From Saccharomonospora amisosensis (lineage in GTDB: Bacteria > Actinomycetota > Actinomycetes > Mycobacteriales > Pseudonocardiaceae): a stretch of 64,000 bases of DNA. The position numbers were made by a program, and so were the translations under genes. The notes under the pieces are model-generated. The model was not told the origin of the DNA and ran no database searches. It worked only from the letters and a program-made list of their open reading frames with translations. Positions 35,636-45,900 of the stretch are shown here, piece after piece (position 1 is the stretch's first letter; every line of letters begins with the position of its first letter). Location: assembly GCF_011761185.1 (NCBI RefSeq), contig NZ_JAAOYM010000001.1:806001-870000 (forward strand), given 5' to 3'.

Positions 35636-36079
35636 ATGAGACGACTACGCTGCCTGTTGCGGGACGAGCGTGGCTCGGCGGCCACCGAGCTTACCCTGTT
35701 GGTCCCCGCGTTGATCCTGCTGATGCTGTTCGTGGTGTTCTGCGGGCGACTGGCCGACGCGCGCCTGCGGGTCGACGACGCCGCCCACCAAGCCGTCCGC
35801 GCCGCCACCCTCGCGCGGAGCGGCAGCCAAGCGAACACCGACGCACGTTCCATCGCGGAGGCCGCATTGGCGCAAGCCGGGATCACTTGCCAAAGCCTTA
35901 CTGTCGATGCCCAACTCGGCAATCTGCAACCTGGCAGCACCGTCACCGTGACTCTCACATGCCACATTGGACTGTCCGATTTGGCAATGCTTGGGATACC
36001 GGGCACCACCACGGCTGAAGGCACCGCGTCCTCCGTGGTGGACCGGTGGCGCGGCACCTCTCCTGGAGCGGTCCCATGA
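35636..36079 (+). CDS. TadE/TadF-like pseudopilin
   Basis: A 147-residue protein; ATG 35636 follows AGGGGCAACAGG. DERGSAATELTLLVPALILLMLFVV is the pseudopilin N-terminal helix with Glu in the usual place. The rest is an exported domain with two cysteines that may be bridged (GITCQSL and LTCHIG). It resumes the plus-strand pilus genes after the acetyltransferase and overlaps the next start by four bases. Confidence 0.8.
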   Translation: MRRLRCLLRDERGSAATELTLLVPALILLMLFVVFCGRLADARLRVDDAAHQAVRAATLARSGSQANTDARSIAEAALAQAGITCQSLTVDAQLGNLQPGSTVTVTLTCHIGLSDLAMLGIPGTTTAEGTASSVVDRWRGTSPGAVP

Positions 36080-36507
36080 ACCGAGGCTGGCGCCAGCTCG
36101 CAGACGACGAGAACGGACGGGTGACCGCGTTCGTCGTCCTGATCACCACGGCCTGCCTGCTGTTCGCCGGGCTCGTCTTGGACGGCGGCCTGGCCCTGTC
36201 GGCGAAGACCCGAGCGATCGGACAGGCCGAGGAAGCCGCCCGTGCCGGGGCGCAGGAGCTCGACCTCGCCGCTTACCGCAGCGGTGGCGCGGCCCGGCTC
36301 CAACCAACAGCCGCGATCTCTGCCGCGCAGCGCTACCTCAACTCCGTCGGCGCGAGCGGGACCGTCACCGTCGCCGGAAACACCGTGAACGTCAGCGTGA
36401 CCGCCCACCAGCCGACCCAATTGCTTGGGCTGATCGGCATCACCGACATCACCGTTTCCGGCGACGGCCATGCCCAACCAGACCAAGGTGACTTCGGAGG
36501 GCCATGA
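36076..36507 (+). CDS. TadG-like pilus assembly protein (short form)
   Basis: A 143-residue protein. DENGRVTAFVVLITTACLLFAGLVLDGG is the TadG/Flp-associated N-terminal helix. The exported domain has GNTVNVSVTAHQPTQLLGLIG. Full TadG proteins carry a long von Willebrand-type part, absent here, so this is the short actinobacterial version. It is coupled to the genes before and after. Confidence 0.78.
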   Translation: MNRGWRQLADDENGRVTAFVVLITTACLLFAGLVLDGGLALSAKTRAIGQAEEAARAGAQELDLAAYRSGGAARLQPTAAISAAQRYLNSVGASGTVTVAGNTVNVSVTAHQPTQLLGLIGITDITVSGDGHAQPDQGDFGGP

Positions 36508-39284
36508 TGAGCATCGTCCTTCGCATTCTGCGCCGTGTGGCTCACCTGCTCGGCGCGCTGCTCGCCCTGGCCGCGCTCGCCGCGTTGCTCATCGGCGTGC
36601 CCTGGGGATTATGGCACTACATCGGCTGGCCCCTGCCCGATCACATCCCCAGCCGCGACGAGGTCGAAGCGCTTCTGCTCAACCCGTTGTCGGTCACGCT
36701 GCTGCTCGACATCCTTGCCTGCATCGCCTGGCCGACCTGGCTCGTGTTCGCCCTGGACGTCGCGCGTTGCGTGCCCGACGCCCTGCGCGGCGTCCGGCCA
36801 CCACCGACCGGGCCGATCCACGCGGTGGCCGGTGTCCTGGTGGCCGCGGTGCTACTCGGCCTCGTCGGGCAACGAAGCACCGCACCGCCGGCGACATCGC
36901 TGACGACCGACGTGATCGCATCGCCTGCGCCCGTGTCCACCCGGACCGTCGAACACTCGACGATAGAGCAGATTGCGTTCGCCCCACCTGCGTCGAGTCA
37001 CGCGGCAAACACCGAAGCTAAGCCCGGCACCGCGATCGTCCAGCCGCCCCGAGCCGGCGTGCATGACAGCCTGTGGCGCATCGCGGAACGAGAACTCGGC
37101 GACGGCGCACGCTGGCCCGAGCTGTTCCACGCCAACCAGGACCGCGTCCAAGCTGACGGTCGAGCTCTCCATGACCCAAACCTCGTTTACCCCGGCTGGG
37201 TTCTGGTTCTTCCCGAGCCGCCGGAGGTATCAACCCCACCTGCGCCACCGCCCGCTCCGCAACCTCCTCCGCCGCCTCAACCACCATCGGATCACCCGAG
37301 CCCAGCGCCCGAGCCCGAGCACCATCCCGCGCCAGTTCCCCAGAACAACCCCGTGTCAACGACATCGACCACCGGGATCGTGCTGGTCACCGGCGGATTC
37401 GTCGCAGCCGGCCTAGCCAGCGCAGTCGCAGCCGCCATGATCGTCCGCCGTCGTCGTCGAATGCGTGCCTACCAACCCGGCAGCGGCGACCGGGAGCAAC
37501 CACCGCCGCCTGCCCCGGCCGTGCGCGCCCTGCGCATCACCTACGACGAACAGCAGCTCGGCCTCGACGAGGAGACGGACGACTCCGACGACCCGATCGT
37601 GCTCACCGACGCCGAGCCGGACCAGGTCGACTCACCAGCGACGGAGCCCAGTCCGCTCGCTGAGCACGCTGTGGAGATCGGCACCCGCGACGAACGCGCC
37701 CAAGCGGTCGATCTCGCCGCCTTGCACGGTTTGGGTATCACGGGGGCCGGAGCCGAAGCGACCGCCCGCGCGCTGCTCGTACACCTGCTCGGCACCACGA
37801 CCGCCACCGTCGTCGTGCCCGAACCCGATGCCGTGGGTCTCCTCGGCGCCGAACCACCAGCCTCGTCACGTCTGCGGATCACCCCCGATCTCGACGCCGC
37901 GATCGAGGAACTCGGAAGTCGTTTGCACCCTGCCGACACCGAGAACGTCACGGCGACGGTGTTGGTGGCCAGCATCCGCGGCCCGCACGCGCGCCTGCAA
38001 TCCCTGCTCGACAACGGCGGAGACTGCGGAATCGTCGGCATCCTGCTCGGTCACTGGCCTGCCGGCGGCACCGTGCGCGTGCGGGCGGACGGCATCGTCA
38101 CTGCCGCCAGCCCCGAGCTCGATCAACAGCTCCGCGGAGCTCGGCTTTTCCACGTCGGCGCCACAGACACACGCGATCTCATCGAGCTGTTCGCAGCTGC
38201 CACACCAACGACGGTCACCGACCCGCCACCGGCCCAGGCACCAGACGAGGCCGCCGGAGAGGGGGTAACACAACCCCCGCTCGTCCGCGGACATGCCGAG
38301 ATCGGCGACGTCATCGACGAGACCGACCACAACAAGCTCGTCGAAGCAGACGGCAACGAGACGCTTCCTGAGCAGGACGAGGCCACGCCCCCGCCAGCCG
38401 AAGACCAACTGATCAACGTCCAATCCTCGACCATGCAACCCTCGCCAGATTCTCCCCCGGATGACGAAGCGGAGACCGACGCAGAGCCAGCCGACGACGA
38501 TTGTCACGCCCAACGACCGTTCAGCTTGACGACCTTCGGACCGTTGGCACTTCTGTGGAATTCCTCGAGCGGGCAGCAGGATCTGACTGAGCGGTTCGCT
38601 CCCAAACACAAGGCGCTCCTGGCCTTTCTCGCTCTGTACCCAGAAGGCACAACCCGCGAGACCGTACGGTCGGCCCTGTGGCCGGACGCCACAGGGCAAC
38701 GCCCGTACAACGCCTTCTACGCGACTCTCTCGCAAGTCCGCAAGATCCTCACCCAGGCCACCGACGAGCAGGCCGGCGACCTCATCGACCAGCACGCCGA
38801 TCACGTTGCACTCAACCCAGACCTCGTCGAAGTGGACTACTGGCACCTCTATGACGCCGAGCACGACCGGCGAACCGCCACCACCGACGATCAACGCCTC
38901 GACGCCTGGTCCCGAATCGCCGCGATCTATACCGGCGAGGTCGCAGAAGGCATGTCAGCCCTGTGGCTCGATGGACCCCGCGAAGCAGCACACCGCACCG
39001 CGATCGACGCCCTCGCAGGCATGGCCGCCTACTACCGCAGCAGCGACCCCCAACGTCAGCTGCAACTGCTGGAACACGCCCGCCTGCTCAACCCCGGAAA
39101 CGAGGACATCTACCGCGACATCATGCGAGCGCAGGCGGAACTCGGGCTCACCGACGCCATCAGCCGCACACTGCACCTACTCACCACGGCGTTGGCCAAC
39201 ATCGGCGACCGCCCTGACCCCAGCACCCTCACGCTCGCTCGTGCATTGCAAGCCCGAGAACATCGCCGCGCGGCTGCCAGTTGA
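36504..39284 (+). CDS. Membrane LysM-BTAD regulatory protein of the Tad locus
   Basis: A 926-residue protein. N-terminal membrane helices lie at about 8-35, 62-85 and 108-125. A LysM-like domain spans about 187-237 (DSLWRIAERELGDGARWPELF). A Pro-rich linker and another helix (about 292-315) follow, then a long acidic linker. From about 670 there is an OmpR-like winged-helix segment (TTFGPLALLW, KALLAFLALYPEGTTRETVRSALWP), then a bacterial transcriptional activation domain to the end. LysM suggests binding to peptidoglycan, and the BTAD suggests transcription control. This combination recurs in actinomycete Tad loci, and how it signals is unknown. Confidence 0.8.
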   Translation: MMSIVLRILRRVAHLLGALLALAALAALLIGVPWGLWHYIGWPLPDHIPSRDEVEALLLNPLSVTLLLDILACIAWPTWLVFALDVARCVPDALRGVRPPPTGPIHAVAGVLVAAVLLGLVGQRSTAPPATSLTTDVIASPAPVSTRTVEHSTIEQIAFAPPASSHAANTEAKPGTAIVQPPRAGVHDSLWRIAERELGDGARWPELFHANQDRVQADGRALHDPNLVYPGWVLVLPEPPEVSTPPAPPPAPQPPPPPQPPSDHPSPAPEPEHHPAPVPQNNPVSTTSTTGIVLVTGGFVAAGLASAVAAAMIVRRRRRMRAYQPGSGDREQPPPPAPAVRALRITYDEQQLGLDEETDDSDDPIVLTDAEPDQVDSPATEPSPLAEHAVEIGTRDERAQAVDLAALHGLGITGAGAEATARALLVHLLGTTTATVVVPEPDAVGLLGAEPPASSRLRITPDLDAAIEELGSRLHPADTENVTATVLVASIRGPHARLQSLLDNGGDCGIVGILLGHWPAGGTVRVRADGIVTAASPELDQQLRGARLFHVGATDTRDLIELFAAATPTTVTDPPPAQAPDEAAGEGVTQPPLVRGHAEIGDVIDETDHNKLVEADGNETLPEQDEATPPPAEDQLINVQSSTMQPSPDSPPDDEAETDAEPADDDCHAQRPFSLTTFGPLALLWNSSSGQQDLTERFAPKHKALLAFLALYPEGTTRETVRSALWPDATGQRPYNAFYATLSQVRKILTQATDEQAGDLIDQHADHVALNPDLVEVDYWHLYDAEHDRRTATTDDQRLDAWSRIAAIYTGEVAEGMSALWLDGPREAAHRTAIDALAGMAAYYRSSDPQRQLQLLEHARLLNPGNEDIYRDIMRAQAELGLTDAISRTLHLLTTALANIGDRPDPSTLTLARALQAREHRRAAAS

Positions 39285-39292
39285 TCAAACGA

Positions 39293-39712
39293 TCAGGCTG
39301 ACGCTTCGTCCTCCTGGCCGGGCTCCTGCCGACGCTGACGGACCCGGTCGATCAACTCGCGATGCGTCGCGACCCACTCGACCGCGGCGCGGGTGTGACC
39401 TGCCAAGAACTCCTGGACCACCGGAGACAGCTCGTAGTACACGGCTCTCGGGTTCCGGGAGTTGTCTTCACAGCGCAACACCAGCTCGTCCCGCTCCATC
39501 GCATGCAAGGTCCGCATGAAGCTCTGCTTGGACACCGGAGCGTCCCCGGTGGACCAGCGGTGCTCTATGTTCCGCTCGCGGACCTCGTTGAACAGATCGT
39601 TGGAACGCATGGGCCCCTCGGATAAGACAATGATGATGTCGGGCACCCACTTACCCTGATGCCACCGCACCAGGTCGAACCAACTCAACACCTCCTCGGC
39701 GTCGACAGCCAT
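39293..39712 (-). CDS. HxlR-type winged-helix regulator
   Basis: A 139-residue DNA-binding protein from ATG 39712, with GGGGAAGG upstream. WHQGKWVPDIIIVLSEGPMRSNDLFNEV and VSKQSFMRTLHAMERDELVLR follow the HxlR/DUF24 pattern (KW-x-IL, RF-EL, L-x-LE--GL-x-R). It ends nine bases from the BTAD gene stop and is read toward it. It may regulate its own promoter and the neighbouring Wadjet operon, which starts about 390 bases away on the other side. The effector is unknown. Confidence 0.75.
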   Translation of the reverse strand: MAVDAEEVLSWFDLVRWHQGKWVPDIIIVLSEGPMRSNDLFNEVRERNIEHRWSTGDAPVSKQSFMRTLHAMERDELVLRCEDNSRNPRAVYYELSPVVQEFLAGHTRAAVEWVATHRELIDRVRQRRQEPGQEDEASA

Positions 39713-40101
39713 CACGCATCCTTCCCCTCCACGACTCCCGGCATGTTCAGGGCCAGGTAGTCCCGCTGTGATCGCGTACCCAGGCGGTGGAGGCAGCAAC
39801 CCCACCGACCTCCACCGTTATCGGAACGCCACTAACCAGGCTGCGGGAGAACTTGTCGAGAGGCCAAGAGTGTGGACAAGACCACTCGAACAGAGCAGCT
39901 TGATCACTGAATGTGACGAGCGTGATCGGCCATGTGGGTATCGACAGAAGTCGAGTGCTTCACCGAGTTGATCTATCGGCCCTGGTCAGGAAGCTGCTTC
40001 GTCGATTTTTGTCGTACCTGCCTGCCACACTGCTGTTGCGCTGCGCGAGAGCCGAGCGTTTGTACGAGTGCAGGGCGTCACATGAGCGATGGAGCGAGCC
40101 T
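39713..40101. other. Divergent promoter region between HxlR gene and Wadjet operon
   Basis: No convincing gene. Open frames here are upstream extensions without ribosome sites. The region should hold the promoter of the HxlR-type regulator (minus) and that of the Wadjet operon (plus). No clear long inverted repeat was seen. Confidence 0.4.
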
Positions 40102-41636
40102 ATGAGCCAGCCGCGGTTGTGGTGGCAAGACGTTGTCCCCAGCGACTGGACTGCGTTCGCGCTTCCCGAGGATCTGGTGCGGGAGCGGTACACCGCACTC
40201 CTGGCTGCGCTTGAAGAGCTCTCTACCCGCGGCCCGATGTCCACCCCGGAGGAGATCGCGGCGCAGGTGCGGGCCGTCGGATATCACGATCCGCTTACCG
40301 ACCTGGACCTGCGCAATGCTCTCGACCAGTTGGCGAAGTGGGGCTTTGCCGAGCCGTTCCGCGACTACGCCGCCCCAGTGCGCGACTACCAGGGAATGAT
40401 CGTGCGCCAGGAGTCATGGGCACTGACTCGGAAGGGCCGCGGCATCGTCGCCGCGGTGCGCATGGCGGTTGTCGACGCCCGCCGCGCGCTGCAGTTGCCC
40501 AGCAGGTTGCTCGACAGCGTCAGCGCACCGTGCGGGACATGCTTGATCACTTCGAGCATGACCACGGACTCCTGCCTGCCAACATGGATGACGTCCGCAC
40601 CCGTATCGACGAGCTGCAGCGCGTGACCGCCGACTTCTACGCAGCCTTGGCGCAGATGGTGCAGTCCGACGTCACGAACGACGACCTGTTCGGCGATAAC
40701 CGAGACCGCGTCATCGAGGCGCTGCGGCAGTTCCCCCGCGAGTATGGGCGTGCGCTGCGCCGTGTCGAAGCAGCACTGGCTGACCTGCGAGCGGTTGGCC
40801 ACCGACACATCGTGGAAGCGGCCGTTCCGCACGCTGGCCTCATCGACATCAGAGACCAGCAGCACTGGGTGGACGAACGGGTGCGCCGATTGTCCGACCT
40901 CGAGGCATGGTTTCAGCCGGACGGGACCGTTCAGCGCCTCATCGCCTCGGCCACCGGCGCCGTCTACACGCTGCTGGTGGCCATCGACCGCCGCTACACC
41001 GCGCGGCGAAGGGGTTCGGATCTCGGCGTCGACTACCGGACACTCGCCTACAGTCTGCACAGCCAAGCCACCGACGCCGATGCCCGCTGCGTCTACGCTG
41101 CGGCGTTTGGCGATTGGCCTGCCTGGCACGCCGTCCTCGGCCCGAACGAGGAGGACGTAGCGCACGGCACCGTCGCTGCCGCTGGTGTCAGCCGGCACCT
41201 GGTCGAGGTGACCTTGCGCGAGCACGAGCGGCAGGGACCGACCAGCGGACGCCCCCGCAAGGTGCCCGACACGGGTTCCGACCGTGCCGCCGCGCTGGCC
41301 GAAGCCAGGGCCGAAGCAGAGCGGCGCCGCCGCTTCACCGCACTGCTGCTCACCAAGGGAGAGGTAGGGCTGGAACACTTCGGAGGTCTGGACCTGGATG
41401 CTGCGGCGATCCTGTTGCAGGCCATCGAAGTCGCTCTCGGACAGTTGGACCCGGCGACAGGGTGGGGACAAGGCCAGGCTGATGGGGCGAGCGTTCTTGT
41501 GCGGGTCCGCGCCGGCGATCCGGACCGAACTGTCTCAGTAGCCCTCGCGGAAGGCGTCCTCACCGGACCTGATCTGCGGATACAGGTAACTCCCACCGAG
41601 AACGTCACCGCGCAACGGGCCTGGAGCGTGGCATGA
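40102..41636 (+). pseudogene. jetA: Wadjet JetA homologue (DUF2397) with single-base frameshift
   Basis: Reading from ATG 40102, the N-terminal half (WWQDVVPSDWTAF, then VVDARRALQLPSRLLDSV) is DUF2397-like. At about 40519-40521 the frame moves by one base. The next frame carries the rest, from QRTVRDMLDHFEHDHGLLP to GPDLRIQVTPTENVTAQRAW, ending at 41636. One extra C in GTCAGCG would restore LLDSVQRTVRDML. The two halves together match the expected kleisin-type subunit of a JetABC complex. The gene is either truly broken, read through by slippage, or misassembled. A restart at ATG 40539 has no ribosome site. It overlaps jetB. Confidence 0.8.
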
Positions 41637-42997
41637 GCGGGGCAGACATGCTCGACCCCGAGCTACGCGAAGCTGCTCGCCACCTCATCGCAACCGGTCG
41701 CATTCGCGCGGAGACAGATCCCGAGAGATATCGGACTGCGGTCAAGGGCCGCCAGGACCTCGCCGAGTTCTTCCGTTCCGAGCTCGGCTGGACGTTAGAG
41801 GTCCTTGAGGTCGCCGAACTGGTCCGGCTGCACAAGCGGCGCGCCGATGTCCCGGCCGACCGCGGGCCGCGGCTGCAACGCGAGGGCCGGGACGGGCCAT
41901 TGGCTCCGGCGAAGGTCCTCGTGCTCGCCGCGCTGGTATGCGAGCAGTTATGGCGTCGTCCCCGGATGAGCCTTCGGGAGCTGCTGCAGGCCATCGCTCA
42001 GGTATGCGCGGCCGAGGCTGCCTCGGGGCGGCTGCCCCACTTTCGCATCGTCGCTGCCGACGGCATGGCGAAGAAGGAAGCGCACCAGAATCGTCAGCAC
42101 CTGGTCGACGCGCTCAAGCTCCTCGTTGCCGAAGGCTCGATCGTCGTCGACGCCGACCTCGACCGGGCTGTGACCGACGAGGAAAGCGACCTGGTCGTCA
42201 AAGCCTCCCGCGACCGGCTCGCCGCCAAGTTCTCGTCCTTGTCTCCCTCGCTGCTGGCTCTGGACGACCTGTCGCCCGACCTGCACGCCGCTGCCTTGTC
42301 GGCCGAGTCTCTGCTCGACCACTCCACAGCAACGGAGGAGGAGCTAGCGGCCCCGACCCTGGAAACACGGAGGTTGAAGGCGATACGGCGGCTCGTCGAC
42401 GACCCCGCGACCGATCCCTTGGACGACGCCTCCGCGAGTACCCCCTATTTGCACACGCTCACCGGCCGCGAGCGTGGCCTCACGGTCGCGACCTCGCTGG
42501 GACTGGCCACCACCGTGCGGCGGGATTGGTGGGAGATCACCGATCCCACTGGTCTCGGCACGGGCATCGACTTCCCGAACGGGCGGCGGAGCGAGCGGCA
42601 GGCCGCCCTCGCGCTGCTGGAGGCACTGGCTCGTCGCGATGACCTGTCCGCCCCACTACTGATCACCGAAGTGATCGCCCAGTTCGAGGAGATCCGCGAG
42701 GACCTGCCTCGCTGGGCCGCAGCCTACGAACGGCGCCTACCAGCTTTGGCACGCGCCGCAGCCGCCGAGCTCGTGGCCGCCGGGCTACTCACTATTGACC
42801 CCGAGCACCCCGACCAGTGGCTGCCGACGCCCGGGGTGCGCTTGTGGCGGGTCCGCGTACGCCAAGCATCCACGGAATCCACCTCAGCCGAACGCCCAGC
42901 GGAGCGATCAACCGCCGTACAGACCGCGTTGCCCCTCACCGACCAACCCACCAACGACCACGAGCCCGCCGACGAGCAGCCAAGGACCGAGCGATGA
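41633..42997 (+). CDS. jetB: Wadjet JetB homologue (DUF2398)
   Basis: A 454-residue protein. The N-terminus (REAARHLIATGRIRAETDPERYRTA and KGRQDLAEFFRSELGW) and middle (ALKLLVAEGSIVVDADLD) follow the TIGR02678/DUF2398 family, a MukE/KITE-like winged-helix subunit that clamps the SMC complex. It overlaps jetA and jetC by four bases each. In Wadjet systems, JetA-B-C loads on closed circular DNA and JetD cuts it, which blocks plasmids. The last 60 residues are low complexity. Confidence 0.85.
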   Translation: MSGADMLDPELREAARHLIATGRIRAETDPERYRTAVKGRQDLAEFFRSELGWTLEVLEVAELVRLHKRRADVPADRGPRLQREGRDGPLAPAKVLVLAALVCEQLWRRPRMSLRELLQAIAQVCAAEAASGRLPHFRIVAADGMAKKEAHQNRQHLVDALKLLVAEGSIVVDADLDRAVTDEESDLVVKASRDRLAAKFSSLSPSLLALDDLSPDLHAAALSAESLLDHSTATEEELAAPTLETRRLKAIRRLVDDPATDPLDDASASTPYLHTLTGRERGLTVATSLGLATTVRRDWWEITDPTGLGTGIDFPNGRRSERQAALALLEALARRDDLSAPLLITEVIAQFEEIREDLPRWAAAYERRLPALARAAAAELVAAGLLTIDPEHPDQWLPTPGVRLWRVRVRQASTESTSAERPAERSTAVQTALPLTDQPTNDHEPADEQPRTER

Positions 42998-45900
42998 GCG
43001 TCACCGAACATCCCGCCCAGCACCTCTCAGCAGTTGCGGCCGTCGAAACCGTCGGTCTGCCGGGCGCGGCGGGACGCTGGCAGCCCACCCGCGCCGGAGT
43101 AGTCAACTCCTGGGCGTGGGGTGAGGAGAACCTGCTGTTCGCCGACGGCTGGCTCGCCTTGACCGGACCTAACGGCTCCGGCAAGTCGCTGACGGCATCT
43201 ATGCTGGTCACCCTGCTGCTCGACGCCGACAGCTCACAGACCGCCCTGTCGGTGTCAGGCAAGGCCGCCGGCACCCTGACCAGCCGACATACCGACTGGA
43301 ACGACAAGGAGGACCGCACCGGCGCCTGGTGGCTTGAGTACGGGCTCCGGGACGAACAGGCCGGACACACCGTCTACCTGACCACCGGACTGTGGCTCAG
43401 AGCCACCAGCGGGACGCTGCATCGCGCGTTTTTCATCGCTCCAGGACGCGTGGGCACTGAACTGACGCTGCAGCGCGAGCGCGACCCGGTCCGCATCGAA
43501 GACCTTGCCGAGCAGTTGGCCACCTGCGACGGGGAACTGTTCACCTCCTCCGCCAAACTGCGCGCCAAGTCGCTCGGACAGCTGCGCGCCGTCGAAGATG
43601 AGCGTGGCTACCGGCAGGCGATCCGCTCCCGCTTGTTCTCCCCTCTGGATGAAGTGCAGTTTGACGCCTTGGTCGGTGTGTTACGCAGTTTGCGCAACCT
43701 GCGCACGGCGGAGGCGATCTCCCCAAAGCAGATGCGCGAGGTGCTGACCGACGCCTTGCCGGCGCTGGACCCCGAACGGCTCACGGTCATCGCCGAGGCG
43801 ATGGAACGCATCGCCGAGCTGGAGGCCCAGTTACAGCGCAATCGCGAGGAAACCAAGCTCCTGGAGGGCACCGACAAGCTGTATCGCCGTTATGTCGGCA
43901 CCGTGACACAGGTCGAGGCAGCCGAGCTGACCGCGGCCAACACTGAGTTCAAAGCCCAAGCCGACCGCACCCGCGAGGAGACGGCGCGTTTGCAGGCCGC
44001 CCAGGCCGAGCAAGCCGAAGCAAAAGAACAGCACGCGACCACCCGCACCCAGATCTCCGAACTCGAAGGCCGCCGAGACGCCGCTGACACAGCCCTGCGC
44101 GACCACGCGGGAGCCGAGCTGCCGCACATGGAGCAGCGGGCCGCTGACCTGGCCAAGGCCGCCGATGAGGCAGACGAGCGCGCCGAGCAAGCCGAACGCG
44201 ATGCCAACACCGCCCTCCAGCAAGCCAGCGAGTCAGCCGACAGCGCCACCCAGAACCAGCAGCATCTGATCCGATTGTCCGATGACCTGCGAGGACCCTC
44301 GACCAGCGTCGGCGCCGACGCCGCGTTGGAGCACCTGTTCGCCGCCACACGGCAGTTGGCGTCAGCCGAGCCAGGAACTACGCCGATGGTCGAGGTCGGG
44401 CAAGTGTGCGCCACGCCATTGGCCTGGACCGAAGCCCGCATAACACAGGTGGGACAGGTGGGCGAAGCCTTGCGCGGCCATGAACTGGCTCAACAGGCGG
44501 AACACTCAGCTGTCGAAACCGTGCGCAGCGCCGAGGATGAAGAGGACAACCGGCGCGGCCTCGCCGAGGACGCCACCGCCCAACGCCGAGACATCGAAGC
44601 CGCGCTCGTCGAAAAGATCGCCACGTGGGCATCCGGTGCGCGCTATTTTGGCCTGGTCCCGGAGGAGCTCACGGCCCCCATCGACAACGTTCCTGCCGGT
44701 GACCGCTTGGAGCCGGATCGACTGGCCGCATGGTTGGAATCATCGGCCAGCGCAGTCCGTGCGCGCATCGACTTGCCGGGACATCAACAGGCCGCTGCCA
44801 CTGACGCCGCTCTCGCCACAACCGCGGCGGATGCCGCCGAGCGGGCACGAACTGAGCACGGCGAAGCGCAAACGAAGGCATCCGAGGCTGCGAATGCCTT
44901 CGATGTTGTCCAGGAACGGGCGGCCGCCGAGATGCAGGCCGCCGAGCATGAACGCGCCCAAGCCCACGCCACATACCAAGAATCTGTTGCGACCGCGCAG
45001 GCTACCCTCGCTGATTCCAAACAACGCCTGACCGATAGCGTTGCCTCAGCCGCCCAGGCCGCCGACCACTGGCTCGGGCAAGTACGCCAGTGGCGCAGCA
45101 CCCTCACGCACCTGGCGGCAGACGCCGTGCCCGTGCCCCACCTTGGCGAGATCGATAGCGCGGCGGTCGAAAATGCCGTGGCCGAGCTGGACAGAATTGA
45201 CCCCGCGGCCATCCGGCTTGCCGCTGAGCGAGCGCATAGCGCCGCAACCACGCGCCTGGAACGCCGAGTTAGCGCTGCTGAGCAGCAGGTTGAGCGTGCC
45301 GCCGACGCGGTCGCCGCAATCGAAGCCAAGCTAGTCGAAGCCCGCCACGCCGCACCAGTACCAACCGCCCCACCCTGGCGCAACCGACAGCCCTCGGACG
45401 GCATGCCCCTGTGGGCGCTGGTCGACTTCGCCGAGCACCTGTCAGCCGCCGACGCCAACCGCCTCGAAGGCGCCTTGCTCGTCGCCGGCCTACTCGACGC
45501 ACTCGTCACTCCTGACGGAAGTGTCTACGCAGGCGACCTCACGATCACCGGTACCGAACCTGCCGCCGGACGCACCCTGGCCGACATGCTTCGGGTCGAG
45601 CAGGACCCAGGCATCGACGCCACGCGCATCACACAACTGCTCCGTGCCATTCCCGTCGACGCACCGGGCAGCGATCTCGCCCTCGGCCAGCTCACCACTG
45701 GTGTGCTCACCGCCGCCGCCCCAGAGGGCTACGAGGCTGCGTTCATCGGCCGCACGGCCCGCGAGCGAGCCCGCCTCCAGCGGGTCGCGACCCTCGAACA
45801 AGAACTGCAAGCAGCTCAAGACCAGCTCCATCAATTTGAACAGGAAGTGAGCAACTACCGCGACGACCTACGTGCTGCGGACGCCGAACGACAAACATTC

